Notes: generated from the letters alone by a model not told the origin. A stretch of DNA of 64,000 nt from Labilithrix sp. (GCA_019637105.1 JAHBWF010000002.1:1-64000), one strand, 5' to 3'; shown: positions 1 to 9,263, counted from the first letter of the stretch. Numbers and translations are program-made.

Positions 1-1143
1 TTAGCTCTCGAGATCTTCCGTGGCGCGACGGTGAATCTCCGGCGCGAGGTAGATCCGGTTTCGTTCCTGCCCGGTTACTTCTCGGAGGATGCCCATCTCG
101 ATGAGCTTCTCGATGTTCTGCTGCGCGGCGGGGAACGTCATCTGCAGGATCTTCATCGCGGTCGGGCCTGTGATGGCCGGCGCGACGAAGAGAGCATCGA
201 TCAACTTCAGGAGGGAGCCCGCGCCCTTGCTCTTGGACGGCACCTTCGCGCGGTACTCGTCCTGCAGCGAGAGCAGGGCCTCGATGCGCGAGGCTGCTTC
301 GAGCGATTGCGTCCGAACCCCTCGGAGGAAGAACTCGATCCAGGGTAGCCACTCACCCTTCGTCGACACGCTCATGAGGAGCTCGTAGTAGTCGGAGCGG
401 TGCCGCTCGAAGAACGCGGACAGGTACAGAAGCGGCTGCGGCATGAGCCCACGCTCCGCGAGAAACAGCGCGATCATCAGTCGACCCACACGTCCGTTGC
501 CGTCTTGGAACGGGTGGATGGCTTCGAACTGATAGTGCATGACTGCCGCCTGCACGAGCGTCGAGACGTGCTCGGTGTCGTGGAGGTATCGCTCCCAGTC
601 GTTGAGCCTCTCGTGCATCAGGTCGACGGGCGGGGGGACGTAGCTCGCTTCAATCACGGTGCAGCCGGGGGACCCGATCCAGTTCTGCTCCGTGCGGAAG
701 TTGCCCGCGAAATGAACCTGGCCCATGAGCACGGCGTGAAGCTCACGGCAGAGTCGCAGCGAGAGCGGGAGCGTAGAGAGGCTCGCGAGCCCGTGCTCGA
801 CAGCTCGGATGTAGTTGATGACCTCGGTTCGATCGACCGGGCCCGGAGCTTCTGCGGACGCCTCGAAAAGGACCAAGTCGGAGAAGGAGGTCTGGGTTCC
901 CTCGATGCGCGACGAAAGGACGGCCTCGCGTCGGAGGAAAGGCCGCAAGAGCATGAGCGGATTCGGGAGGCGGCGGCCCGCACCTTTGAGATCGCCGAGC
1001 GCGACGCTTGCCTCCTCGATGAGGCGGTTCACCGGGTGGAGGTCGATCGCAGGGGGAAGCGGATCCGGGACGAAGGCAAGATGTCCCTGCAGCGTCGCCA
1101 CGAGTGTCCCCGCGGCCGTTGGCGAGAAGCGTTCTGCTTTCAT
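1..1143 (-). CDS. Fic family protein (probable AMPylase)
   Basis: About 380 aa. The Fic core motif HPFQDGNGRVGR lies near residue 210, preceded by a Fic_N-like region with the segment SSRIEGTQTS (about residue 75). Fic proteins usually transfer AMP from ATP to a target hydroxyl, and the HPFxDGNGRxxR loop is intact, so activity is likely. The C-terminal 90 residues look like a winged-helix DNA-binding domain, as in Fic proteins that regulate their own gene. The ATG at 1143 was chosen because the upstream extension is low-complexity and crosses a promoter and palindrome. The gene has clearly more A/T than its neighbours, suggesting recent transfer. No antitoxin partner is visible, although the gene may continue an operon beyond the left edge. 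The family call is secure; the target is unknown. Confidence 0.88.
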   Translation of the reverse strand: MKAERFSPTAAGTLVATLQGHLAFVPDPLPPAIDLHPVNRLIEEASVALGDLKGAGRRLPNPLMLLRPFLRREAVLSSRIEGTQTSFSDLVLFEASAEAPGPVDRTEVINYIRAVEHGLASLSTLPLSLRLCRELHAVLMGQVHFAGNFRTEQNWIGSPGCTVIEASYVPPPVDLMHERLNDWERYLHDTEHVSTLVQAAVMHYQFEAIHPFQDGNGRVGRLMIALFLAERGLMPQPLLYLSAFFERHRSDYYELLMSVSTKGEWLPWIEFFLRGVRTQSLEAASRIEALLSLQDEYRAKVPSKSKGAGSLLKLIDALFVAPAITGPTAMKILQMTFPAAQQNIEKLIEMGILREVTGQERNRIYLAPEIHRRATEDLES

Positions 1144-1558
1144 CGTGGGGACGCTAACTATAGTTTGAACGATGAAACTATAATAATTCCTTGATGGCGA
1201 AGGGCCAATAACTGAACTTTTGATCAGGTTAACTTTGAAAACGATCCGAGTTAACGGGAATCCTCGCCCCGCGCGCTCGGCCGTCGCGACAGCCAGCTCA
1301 GCCGCTCCTCGTCGGGATCTCGGCCACGAAGCGACGTACCAGCCGCCGCGTTCGTGACGTGGTGGTGGCGCGTCCGAACGCGCGGGGACGGTCGCAGCGG
1401 TCCCGGTCTCGCGCGGGGAGCGAATGCAGCCGAGCTCGCGCGCGGAGACGTCCGTGGCGAAGGGCATCGCGAGGCTGGGGGCGCCTCGCGTGCAGCGACC
1501 GAAGACCGGAGCGCTCGGGCGTCGATGCTTGGGGCGTTCGGCGAGGAGCCGAGGTGGG
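1144..1558. other. Intergenic region between the lipoprotein operon and fic
   Basis: This 415-bp gap has no convincing gene. The part next to fic (1144-1260) is A/T-rich and holds the promoter and operator. Two GTTAAC hexamers (1228-1233 and 1250-1255) lie 22 bp apart, about two helical turns, and could be a second protein site. The remainder (1260-1558) is ordinary GC-rich DNA downstream of the lipoprotein operon, with no clear terminator. Confidence 0.5.
1159..1208 (-). promoter_or_regulatory. Promoter and operator palindrome of the Fic gene
   Basis: On the minus strand a -35-like TTGGCC (1203-1208) and a -10-like TATTAT (1180-1185) are separated by exactly 17 bp. A perfect inverted repeat, TATAGTTT (1159-1166) and AAACTATA (1175-1182) with an 8-bp spacer, overlaps the -10 and the expected start site 16 nt before the ATG. 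This geometry fits repression by a dimeric regulator, and the winged-helix tail of the Fic protein itself is the obvious candidate. Confidence 0.62.
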
Positions 1559-3286
1559 TCAGTGGACGTCGAGCGGTCGCGAGACGAGCTTTCGCTGGGC
1601 CATTCCGCCGGGGTACGCGTAGCTCGCCCACGCGGCCCAGCCCCAGAGCGTCGCCGTGAACGGGCCCTTGCTCGTCAGGCGCTGCAGGCCGCGGCCGCAG
1701 GTGCCGTTGGGGAAGGTCTCGCCCGGGCCGTTGCTCCTCGAGAGGTCGACGCGGCGGTATTCGAACTTCCCGCCGTTGCCGACCGGCGTCCAGCCGTCGA
1801 CGATGCCTCCGGCGCACTCGAGCCAGACGTCTTCGAACCCCGTCTCCGTCCTCTCCCTCACGAGCACGAGCGAGGTCTCGGCGTACGTCGGATCGGCGAA
1901 GAACGTGTACGCGTTCAGGTACTGTCCGGCGGGGACGACGTTCACGAACTCCGGATCGCCCGGGCCCGCGCGCGAGACGTTGTCGCCGCCCGTCATGTAG
2001 GACGCGAGATAGAAGGGGTGATCGGCGTCCTGACTCCGCACGACGAACGGAGCGCCCGTCCAGAACGTCACGACGTCGCCGGCGCTCATCCGGGACGGCG
2101 CGCCGGGCGGAGGCTCGGGATCGTACGTGAGCGCGGTGTCCGCGACGGCGGCGACGATCCGATACGGCACCGACTCCGTGTCGCTCGCGCGACCGCGATA
2201 GCGGACCGCGACGTACTCGCTCCCCCACTGCTCGAACGACGGGATCTGCTGCTGGGCCGTGTCGCAGTACCCGACGTCCGACGGGATGAACATGCACTCG
2301 TGGCCGCCGAAGAGCGCGATCGGCTTGTTCGCGTCGACTCTGCTCCCGGAGAGCTCTTCGGCTTGCGCCAGCTGCAGGAGCTCGCCCTTGCCGAGTCGGT
2401 AGGTCACGCGAGCCCCCTTCGCGCCTCCCACCACGCCGTCGCCGTCCTGGACGTCGACGATCGGGACGAGGTTCACCTCCGTGTCGTCCTCGGCCGCGAC
2501 GATCTGAAGGGTCGGCACCCCTCCCTCGACGCGACCGAGCATCCGCTGCCAGGCCTGGACGACGACGTGCTGCTTCCCCCATCCCGGCACGGGCAAGAGG
2601 AGCGTCGACGACGGGATGTAGCTCTCCGCGCCTCCGTACGGATAGATCGTCGCCGCGCTCACCGGCGCGCTCGTCGTGAGGCGGAACGAGGCGCCCCGCG
2701 CCGTCTGAAAGGGGATCGGCCACTGGTCGAGCGCCGGCGGCACGGGACATGCGACGTGGTCCTGCTGCGGGGTCGGCCGCGGACCGTGCGCGACGAACAC
2801 GATCGCCGCTTCACCCGGAGGGATCGGCCCCGAGATCTTCTCGAGCTCCGCGTCCGGGGTCATGCGATAGACCGCCTCCGTGACATCGATCGCTTCATCG
2901 CCTCGGTGGAGCGTGACGTCGACCGGCGAGGACGAGGCGTTGACGAGGTAGGCCGCGTAGCAGTTCGCCGAGCCCCATCGCCGCACGGACGGCGGCTGGA
3001 GGTAGAACTCGCATCCGAGGGAGCTCTTGGCCAGGGCGGTGGCGCGGCAGGGCTCGACGCACGCGCCGTCGCCGCACGCGAGATCGTCGGGGCAGGTCTC
3101 GACGATCGAACCGTCGCACGAGCGCACGACCGATCGAAAGTCGACCGAGCACTGGAGGAGGCAGCTCTCGTCGGGCGCGCCCCCGTCGGAAGGAAAGGAG
3201 ACCGGCTCCGGAAGGGTGGACTCACCGCTCGTCGCGCACGCCCCGAGCGTCGCCGTGACGACGAGCGCTGCACGCGCGGCCTTCAC
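1559..3286 (-). CDS. IgGFc-binding-like surface lipoprotein
   Basis: 575 aa. Starts with GTG at 3286; this codon overlaps the stop of the preceding RCC1 gene (GTGA), and the reading begins with a short lipoprotein signal ending LVVTATLGAC. After a Cys-rich stretch (about residues 40-85, including LACGDGACVEPC) comes a large domain starting GCEFYLQPP. It resembles the IgGFc-binding N-terminal domain found in many secreted myxobacterial proteins, named after a human mucin-like protein. The homology does not imply antibody binding here. It is the last gene of a five-gene translationally coupled lipoprotein operon read leftward and is presumably exposed on the outer membrane. The domain call rests on overall pattern, not on catalytic residues. 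Confidence 0.75.
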   Translation of the reverse strand: MKAARAALVVTATLGACATSGESTLPEPVSFPSDGGAPDESCLLQCSVDFRSVVRSCDGSIVETCPDDLACGDGACVEPCRATALAKSSLGCEFYLQPPSVRRWGSANCYAAYLVNASSSPVDVTLHRGDEAIDVTEAVYRMTPDAELEKISGPIPPGEAAIVFVAHGPRPTPQQDHVACPVPPALDQWPIPFQTARGASFRLTTSAPVSAATIYPYGGAESYIPSSTLLLPVPGWGKQHVVVQAWQRMLGRVEGGVPTLQIVAAEDDTEVNLVPIVDVQDGDGVVGGAKGARVTYRLGKGELLQLAQAEELSGSRVDANKPIALFGGHECMFIPSDVGYCDTAQQQIPSFEQWGSEYVAVRYRGRASDTESVPYRIVAAVADTALTYDPEPPPGAPSRMSAGDVVTFWTGAPFVVRSQDADHPFYLASYMTGGDNVSRAGPGDPEFVNVVPAGQYLNAYTFFADPTYAETSLVLVRERTETGFEDVWLECAGGIVDGWTPVGNGGKFEYRRVDLSRSNGPGETFPNGTCGRGLQRLTSKGPFTATLWGWAAWASYAYPGGMAQRKLVSRPLDVH

Positions 3287-4572
3287 GGCAGCGCCACCGG
3301 CGCAGGCGTCGGATCGGAGAGCCCGAGCGCGCCGCGTCCGAGCGCGCCCTCGCTGTTCTCCCCCCAGCATTCGACGCTCCCGCTCTGGAGGAGGGCGCAG
3401 GTCGCCGTTCGAGCCGTCCTCACGAGGACCGCCGGGCCGCCGAGCCCCTTGGCCTTCACGGGGAGCAAGGCGAAGCTCCGCGTCCCGTCACCGGCCTGCC
3501 CGACGTCGTTGGGACCCCAACAATACACGTCGCCGCTGCGGCCGACCGCGCACCCGCGGAGCGGCTCGGTGTGCACGAACCGCTCGGCGATCGAGACCTG
3601 CGCGACGAGCTCCGGGATCCCTCCGACCGGCACCGGCGTCGGCTGGGCCGGGATCTGGCCGTGGTAGTGCTGGGGCTGGCCCCAGCAATAGAGCCGACCG
3701 GCCGAGACGGCGCACACGTCGCCGCCCGTCGCGTCGATGTTCGTCACCTGCGGGAGCGCGATCGCTCTCGGCTCCGGATCGATCGGGAGCGACGACGCGC
3801 GTCCGAGCGAGGTCCACGATCCCCAGCTCAGCGCGACGCCGTCGGCTCGGAGCGCGAAGCCGGACGTACCGACGGCGAGGTCGACCACCTCGGCCCCGGA
3901 GGGGAGCGACACGATCTCCGGCTCCCTCGCGCCGAAGGGACCGATCGCGCCGTCGGGCAAGAGCCCGAAGGAGACGAGCGGCCCCGAGCAAAGGATCTGC
4001 CCGTCGGCGAGCAGCCCGCAGAGCCGCGGAGCGTTCGAGAAGATCCGCTTCGTCGGAGGGAAGGGGAGCACGACCGGGCTCGGCGAGTGCCAGTCCTCGT
4101 CCTCCTGCAGGAAGTCTCCCCGGCCCCAGCACCGGACGCCGCCGTCCGTGAGGATCGCGCAGCTTCGGCCGAGGCTGGTCACGCCCTCGACGCCCTGGAC
4201 GAGCGTCGGCTGGCCGCTCGGCGCCGTCCCGGCCTCTGCGCCGCGTCCGAGCTGACCGACGTTGTTGGGACCCCAGCAAGCCACACGGCCCGGATCCACC
4301 AGCGCGCAGAAGGCGTCGCCCGACTCCGAGAGGTCGCGGACGCACGGTCCGGCCTCGCACTCCACCGTCCTCGGCGCGAACGCTCGCGCGTCGGTGGGAC
4401 CTCCGTCGACGGCGGCCTCGGGGAGCGCGTCGTCGACGCCGGCCTCCACCGGCGTCGACGCGTCCGGCTCCCCATCGCTCGTCGATTGCGTCACCGTCGC
4501 GCAGCTCGCCGCAGCGAGGACGCTCGAGACGACGGCGAGCGCCCTCTCAAGGCTTCGTCTTGTGAACCGCAT
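3283..4572 (-). CDS. RCC1-repeat lipoprotein
   Basis: 429 aa. The signal peptide ends with lipobox LAAASC. Seven RCC1-type blades can be seen, each with a Cys-containing core such as RVACWGPNNVGQLG and GDVYCWGPNDVGQAG. One blade is degenerate (VALSWGSW). RCC1 propellers mediate protein-protein contacts; in bacteria these lipoproteins are probably surface adhesins or scaffold proteins. ATG at 4572 was preferred over a TTG at 4584 because GGAGG lies 5 nt upstream of it. The start overlaps the end of the preceding gene by 26 bp and the stop overlaps the following GTG, so translation is coupled on both sides. Confidence 0.85.
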   Translation of the reverse strand: MRFTRRSLERALAVVSSVLAAASCATVTQSTSDGEPDASTPVEAGVDDALPEAAVDGGPTDARAFAPRTVECEAGPCVRDLSESGDAFCALVDPGRVACWGPNNVGQLGRGAEAGTAPSGQPTLVQGVEGVTSLGRSCAILTDGGVRCWGRGDFLQEDEDWHSPSPVVLPFPPTKRIFSNAPRLCGLLADGQILCSGPLVSFGLLPDGAIGPFGAREPEIVSLPSGAEVVDLAVGTSGFALRADGVALSWGSWTSLGRASSLPIDPEPRAIALPQVTNIDATGGDVCAVSAGRLYCWGQPQHYHGQIPAQPTPVPVGGIPELVAQVSIAERFVHTEPLRGCAVGRSGDVYCWGPNDVGQAGDGTRSFALLPVKAKGLGGPAVLVRTARTATCALLQSGSVECWGENSEGALGRGALGLSDPTPAPVALP

Positions 4573-5752
4573 ACCGGCCTCCAAACGCCCAGACGTTCGC
4601 CGTGCTCGTCCCTCGGACTCTGAAGTCGGCCCGCAGGGGAGCCCCGTTCACGGCGATGCTCGTGACCGCGAGCGCGCCGCCGTCCGGCCTCGCGTCGCCG
4701 GTGTGCACGACTTGCGCGCGGGCGCCGACGTAGAGCTCCGTGTCCGACGCGCCCCAGATCGACTGCGAGTATGCCGGCCAGCCGGTGAGCTCGAACCGCT
4801 CGACGGCGTAGGTGCCCGCCGCCTCGCGGACGAAGCGGACGAGATCGATCCCGCTGAACGAGACCGCGCGACCGGCGCTCGGCGTGTAGAGCTCGGCGTT
4901 GGGGTGAATTCGATCGAAGTACGTCGGCGCCCGCGAGACCCCCGAGCACCCGGCGCCGTCCGTGCACTCGATCGCGCAGTCGGCGACGACGGCGTACTCG
5001 CCCTGGAATTTGTGCGCGAGGTACCTGCAAGAGGCGCCCCGCCAGCCCGAGATCCAGACGTCGCCCGCGCTCGTCCCGCCGATGGCGGCGAGCCGGCGCT
5101 GATGGCTCCAAGCGTTCGCCGGATCGACGTCGTCGGGCAGCTCGTCCTTCAGCTCTTCTCGCCACGAGAAGGAGCCGTCCGGCTGCACGACGCGGTGGGA
5201 GATGCGCTGCTCGTCGAGCACGTAGACGTCGTTCGAGCCGGAGCCCCAGATCGCCGCCAGCGTTCGATCCTCGCCGAGGTGCTCTTCCGTCCACGTCCAG
5301 ACGCCCCCGGCGCGCACGCCGTGGACGACCCGGCCGTACTGCCCAGCGACCCACACGTCGTCGGGCGTCGCCGCCCAGACCGCGCGCGCGAACGGGACGC
5401 GATCGTTGACGTAGCCCCAGCGATCTCCCTCGACCTGCAGGAGCCCGTTCGTCGAGACCGCGAACGCCGTCGTCGCCAGCGGCCACAAGTCGACGAACGT
5501 CGGCGCCGGATCGGGGACCTCCGGCGCGCACCACCCGTGCATGCTGCAGAGCATCGCGAGGGCCGCGTCGCCCGCGTCCTCGGCGGCCGCGTCGCCGCCG
5601 GCCGCGTCGCCCGCGTTCGCGCTCGCGTCCCCCGTCGGGTCCGTCGTCTCGCCCGCAGGATCGCCTACCTCGTCGCCTCCCGCGCAGGCGACGAGCGCGG
5701 TCACCAGCACCAGGGCGAGCGCCGCTCCGAGGCGATACGCCTCGCGCCTCAT
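4547..5752 (-). CDS. Beta-propeller-like lipoprotein (DVW repeats)
   Basis: 401 aa. Lipoprotein signal with lipobox LVTALVAC followed by a Gly/Asp/Ala-rich linker (about residues 24-65). The mature part repeats short blade-like motifs such as DDVWVAGQYGRVVHG, NDVYVLDEQR and GDVWISGWRG, which suggests a seven-bladed propeller as in related myxobacterial surface proteins. A Cys-rich insert (CAIECTDGAGC) sits near residue 260. ATG at 5752 overlaps the preceding stop by 4 bp (ATGA). It has the same architecture as the next gene upstream and is likely its diverged duplicate. No enzymatic motif is visible. Confidence 0.75.
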   Translation of the reverse strand: MRREAYRLGAALALVLVTALVACAGGDEVGDPAGETTDPTGDASANAGDAAGGDAAAEDAGDAALAMLCSMHGWCAPEVPDPAPTFVDLWPLATTAFAVSTNGLLQVEGDRWGYVNDRVPFARAVWAATPDDVWVAGQYGRVVHGVRAGGVWTWTEEHLGEDRTLAAIWGSGSNDVYVLDEQRISHRVVQPDGSFSWREELKDELPDDVDPANAWSHQRRLAAIGGTSAGDVWISGWRGASCRYLAHKFQGEYAVVADCAIECTDGAGCSGVSRAPTYFDRIHPNAELYTPSAGRAVSFSGIDLVRFVREAAGTYAVERFELTGWPAYSQSIWGASDTELYVGARAQVVHTGDARPDGGALAVTSIAVNGAPLRADFRVRGTSTANVWAFGGRYAVHKTKP

Positions 5753-6921
5753 CGCTCACCTCCGGACGACGTCTCGAGCGAGAGGAGGACCCCCTCTCCG
5801 ACCGCCCATACGTGCTCGGCGTCCGCGCCCCACACGTCGAAGAGCGCGGGCCGCCGGTCGCCGAGCGCCGCCACGGGGACCCGGGTCCAAGAGGCCCCGT
5901 CGAAGTGCACGATCGTCGCTCCGTCGCCGACGGCCCACACGTCCGTCGAGGAGCGCGCCCAGACGGAGCGAAGCGTCGTGGACACCGGGACCCCGGGGAC
6001 GACGTCCCAGACGCGACCGGTCGCGCGGTGGCGGCGGACCTCTCCGCCGGCGCCGACGGCCCAGAGATCGTCGGGCTCCGCGGCCCATAGGCCGCGGAGC
6101 GAGCCTTGGGTCTGCGTGTTGTACGCCTCGAGCGCCGGCGCCTCGGAGCTCGCCTTGGTGATCCGGAAGGCCGCGCCCAGATCCCCGACGCCCCAGAGCT
6201 CGCCGGAGCCGCGGCCGACGAGCGCGTGCACGGTCTGTCCGAACGCCTCGCCGACGCCGGCGCCGGTCGCGTCGACGGTGATTCCGTCCACCCCTCCGCG
6301 CGCGCGTGTCAGGCGTGGGACGTTGCCGAAGACGCGGTCGACGCCGAACCACACCCACTCGGAGTCGGGCGCGGCCCAGATCGCCGTGACGGCGCACGAC
6401 TCGACGAAGGGCGTATCCCATTCGTCCACCGGAGAGACCGCGCGCCACGCGCCGCCGTTCGCGGGGCGGACATGGACCCTGGAGAGCGACGCCGTCGCCC
6501 AGACGGAGCCGTCGGCGCGCGCGAGCACGTGCGCGAGCGTCTCGTTCGAGGGGAGCTGGCTCGTCCGCCAGGCGGCGCCGTCGTAGTGGAGGATCGTGCC
6601 GCGCGATCCCACGGCCCACACGTCCGAAGCCGACGTGCCCGTGATGTCGTTCAACCAGACGCGCGCGTCGATCGTCGCGCCGAAGAGCCCTCCGACGGGG
6701 CAGAAGGCGCCCGCCTCGCAGACGGCAGGGAAGACGGCGCCGGCGTCGCCCCCGTCGGCCGCGCCGTCGTCGGCCGCCGACGGCGCTCCGGAGTCGTCGA
6801 CGTCCTGCGGATCGGGAGCGGGGACGTCGACCGACGGATCGTCCGACGCGCACGCCCATGACAGCGCGCTCGCGACCGCCGCGCCGAGCACGAGAGCCCC
6901 GACCCTCGTCGCGCGCTTCAT
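5749..6921 (-). CDS. Beta-propeller-like lipoprotein (DVWAVG repeats)
   Basis: 390 aa. Starts MKRATRVGALVL with lipobox LSWAC, then a Pro/Asp/Ala linker. The mature domain has regularly spaced blades: SDVWAVGSRGTILHYDG, GELWGVGDLGAAFRI, DDLWAVGAGGEVRRH, TDVWAVGDGATIVHFDG and EHVWAVGEGVLL. The repeat D-x-W-x-V-G plus I-x-H-x-D-G is typical of secreted propeller proteins in myxobacteria and related bacteria. The ATG overlaps the stop of the preceding Cys-repeat gene by 4 bp. Its role is unknown; structure and export suggest binding rather than catalysis. Confidence 0.78.
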   Translation of the reverse strand: MKRATRVGALVLGAAVASALSWACASDDPSVDVPAPDPQDVDDSGAPSAADDGAADGGDAGAVFPAVCEAGAFCPVGGLFGATIDARVWLNDITGTSASDVWAVGSRGTILHYDGAAWRTSQLPSNETLAHVLARADGSVWATASLSRVHVRPANGGAWRAVSPVDEWDTPFVESCAVTAIWAAPDSEWVWFGVDRVFGNVPRLTRARGGVDGITVDATGAGVGEAFGQTVHALVGRGSGELWGVGDLGAAFRITKASSEAPALEAYNTQTQGSLRGLWAAEPDDLWAVGAGGEVRRHRATGRVWDVVPGVPVSTTLRSVWARSSTDVWAVGDGATIVHFDGASWTRVPVAALGDRRPALFDVWGADAEHVWAVGEGVLLSLETSSGGER

Positions 6922-8102
6922 CGAATGTCTCCGCACGGCTCGACCGCGCATTTGCCCGCGAGGCAGGCCTGCCCCGCGACTCCGTCGCAGGCGACTCCGC
7001 ACCCGCCGCAGTTCTGCGGATCGGAGAGCAGGTTGACCTCGCAGCCGTCGGCGACGTTTCCGTTGCAATCCGCGTAGCCGTCGGCGCACGTCAGCTTGCA
7101 CCCTCCGCCCACGCACGACGGCTGCGCGTGCGGAGCGTCCAGCCCCGGGCACAAGCGTCCGCACGCGCCGCAGTTGAACGCGTCGCTCGAGATGTCGACG
7201 CAGAGGTGAAGACCCGAGAACCCGCAATCGAGGGTCCCCGCGGGGCAGGAGCATCGCGGCTCGAAGGTGTCGGACTTGGCCACCATGTAGTACTCGCAGG
7301 TCGTCCCTGCCGGACACTTCGAGCCGCAAGCTCCGCAGTGATCGTCGTTCGGTGCGAGCACGTCGATCTCGCAGCCGTCGGAGCCGGCCGCCTTGAGGTC
7401 GCCGTTGCAGTCCTCGTACTGGACGTACCCGGGGACATGGTCGCACTTGAGCTCGCCGCACGTCGACGCCGCGCACCCGTAGTGCGCGTTCGGCGGCGCG
7501 GGGATCGTGCCGTCGCATGGCGCGAAGCAGGTCCCGCAGCTCTGATCGTCGCTCGTCAAGTCCACGCATCGAATCCCGCAGTTGGTCGTCGGCGGAGGGC
7601 AACCGCACTTGCCGTAGGTGCACGGCTCACCGTCGGGGCATCGATCGCCGCAAGCTCCGCAGTTCTCCGTTGTCCCGAGGAACGTCTCGCAGCCGTTGTC
7701 GGGGACGCCGTCGCAGTCGGCGCGGACGTAGCCGCCGGGCTGCGCGATGCACTTCATCTCGCACGCGCCGGCGTTGCAGAGAAACTCGGCTCCGAGCGTC
7801 GGATCCGCGCCTCCGCAGTCGAGGCCGCAGCCCCCGCAGTTGTGCGGGTCCTCGTCGAGGTCGACGTCGCATGGAAAGGTCGAGCTTGCGCACGTCGCGA
7901 ACGGGGCCTTGCACTCCGCCGTCGGGCAGAACGCCGTCGTCACCTCCGCGGGGCTCGAGGCGTCCGCGTCGTCGGCCGGGGCGAAGACGTTCGGCCCCGC
8001 GTCGGAGTTGATCTCTCCCACCACCCTGGAGGTCGTGGTGCACGCGTACACAAGCATGGCGCCGACCAGCAGCGCCATGGCCGAGAGGATCCGACGGAGC
8101 AT
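6918..8102 (-). CDS. Cys-repeat (Stig1-like) surface lipoprotein
   Basis: 394 aa; first gene of the leftward lipoprotein operon. Signal peptide with lipobox MLVYAC. From about residue 80 it carries about eight copies of a Cys module built on N-C-G-x-C-G-x-x-C (HNCGGCGLDC, ENCGACGDRC, DHCGACGSKC, FNCGACGRLC, QNCGGCGVAC). Such modules are common in secreted myxobacterial proteins and resemble plant Stig1-type repeats; they should be disulfide-rich in the extracellular space. The stop overlaps the ATG of the next gene (ATGA). A divergent gene begins at 8251, so the operon promoter must lie in 8103-8250; no clear consensus was seen there. Confidence 0.82.
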   Translation of the reverse strand: MLRRILSAMALLVGAMLVYACTTTSRVVGEINSDAGPNVFAPADDADASSPAEVTTAFCPTAECKAPFATCASSTFPCDVDLDEDPHNCGGCGLDCGGADPTLGAEFLCNAGACEMKCIAQPGGYVRADCDGVPDNGCETFLGTTENCGACGDRCPDGEPCTYGKCGCPPPTTNCGIRCVDLTSDDQSCGTCFAPCDGTIPAPPNAHYGCAASTCGELKCDHVPGYVQYEDCNGDLKAAGSDGCEIDVLAPNDDHCGACGSKCPAGTTCEYYMVAKSDTFEPRCSCPAGTLDCGFSGLHLCVDISSDAFNCGACGRLCPGLDAPHAQPSCVGGGCKLTCADGYADCNGNVADGCEVNLLSDPQNCGGCGVACDGVAGQACLAGKCAVEPCGDIR

Positions 8103-8250
8103 CGACCATGAATGGGACGACGGCGCAAAATCATCACGGCAGAGATCGCGAAGTCGTGCGCGCCGTGAAGATCGGGACGGCTCGCGCCATTAAGGGAGGG
8201 TGCAGCGGCCCGCTCGCTTCGACGAACGCGACGCAGTAGACTCCGAGGAG

Positions 8251-9246
8251 ATGCGTCGCTTGGGCAGGGCCGTCACCCTCGCCCTCGTGTGGTCTTCGCG
8301 CGCCGCGGCCGAGCCCGAGGACCAAGGGCTCCGCGTCGAGAGCGCGGACGATTGCCTTACGCCGGAGTCGATCGTCCGCGAGATCCGGCGGTTTCGAGCG
8401 TCCCGGCCGGACGACGGTCAGCTGAGCGTGACGTTGACCGCGGAAGGAGACGACGTCGTCGCCACGATCGCGCGAGGCGGCGACGCGCTCGGCGAGCGGA
8501 GGTTCGATCGTCCTCCTCGAGACTGCGGCGAGCGGCAGCGCCTCGTGGGCATCGCGCTCGCCGTCGCGCTCGAACGGCTGGTGTCCTCGTCGAGCCGCTC
8601 GCCGCGAGAAGTGCCCGACGTCGAAGCGCCCGGCTCGACCGAGGCGCCATCTCCGGCCGTCGTCCCGGAGGCCGAGCCGCGCGCGCCCGCGTCGCGCCCG
8701 CGCGCGGTCGAGCTCCCCAGGACCGACAGGCCGAGGTCGTGGAGCCTGACGGCGGCCGGGTACGCGGCCGGCAGCGCCGGGTTCTTCCCCACCGTGGGCG
8801 GCGGCGGCGGCGGCGCCGTCGGCGCACGCGTCGGGCGCTGGTCGCTCGACGTCGGCGCGGAGTGGCAAGGCGGGCTCACCTACGCGCTCGGCCCCGGAGA
8901 CGTCGACACGAGCCTGCTCGCGGGGAACGCTGCCGGGTGCACGGAGCTAGGCGCCGGGTCGCGGACGCGCCTCGGCGCGTGCGCCGGCGCGATGATCGGT
9001 CGATGGCGCGCCGAAGGCCGGGGCTACGGCCGCGACGCGCAGGCGCTCCAGCCGTGGGTCGCCGCGAGCCTCGGGTTGCGCGCGTACTACGCGGTCGGCG
9101 CGGCCGTGGACCTCCGCCTCGCCGTCGACGGAGTCCTACCGTTGCTCCGGCCGACCGTCGAGGTGCGCGACGGAGCCTCGTCGCTCGAGGCGCGCACCGC
9201 GAGCGCCGCGATCCGCGTCGCGGTCGGTCCGGAGCTGCGTTTCTGA
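8251..9246 (+). CDS. Secreted protein with probable outer-membrane barrel domain, next to an ECF module
   Basis: 331 aa. Begins with a signal peptide ending SSRAAAEP. Residues 25-115 form a small domain with two Cys (DDCLTPESIV, RDCGERQRLV) and an Ala/Leu helix. After a Pro/Ala linker, residues 160-331 have short alternating hydrophobic strands with many Gly/aromatic turns and end in GPELRF, a terminal Phe typical of outer-membrane beta-barrels. The upstream ATG is favoured by the signal peptide, though the purine-rich GAGGAG touches it. Only 17 bp separate it from the sigma factor, so it is probably co-transcribed and could be the sensor or target of that module. Exact function is not recognised. 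Confidence 0.7.
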   Translation: MRRLGRAVTLALVWSSRAAAEPEDQGLRVESADDCLTPESIVREIRRFRASRPDDGQLSVTLTAEGDDVVATIARGGDALGERRFDRPPRDCGERQRLVGIALAVALERLVSSSSRSPREVPDVEAPGSTEAPSPAVVPEAEPRAPASRPRAVELPRTDRPRSWSLTAAGYAAGSAGFFPTVGGGGGGAVGARVGRWSLDVGAEWQGGLTYALGPGDVDTSLLAGNAAGCTELGAGSRTRLGACAGAMIGRWRAEGRGYGRDAQALQPWVAASLGLRAYYAVGAAVDLRLAVDGVLPLLRPTVEVRDGASSLEARTASAAIRVAVGPELRF

Positions 9247-9263
9247 TCTTCGTGCTGGTCGAA

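Noticed and set aside
1228..1255. Two GTTAAC hexamers as an operator
   Set aside because: Each is only a 6-bp palindrome in an A/T-rich patch; spacing of 22 bp is suggestive but not enough to call.
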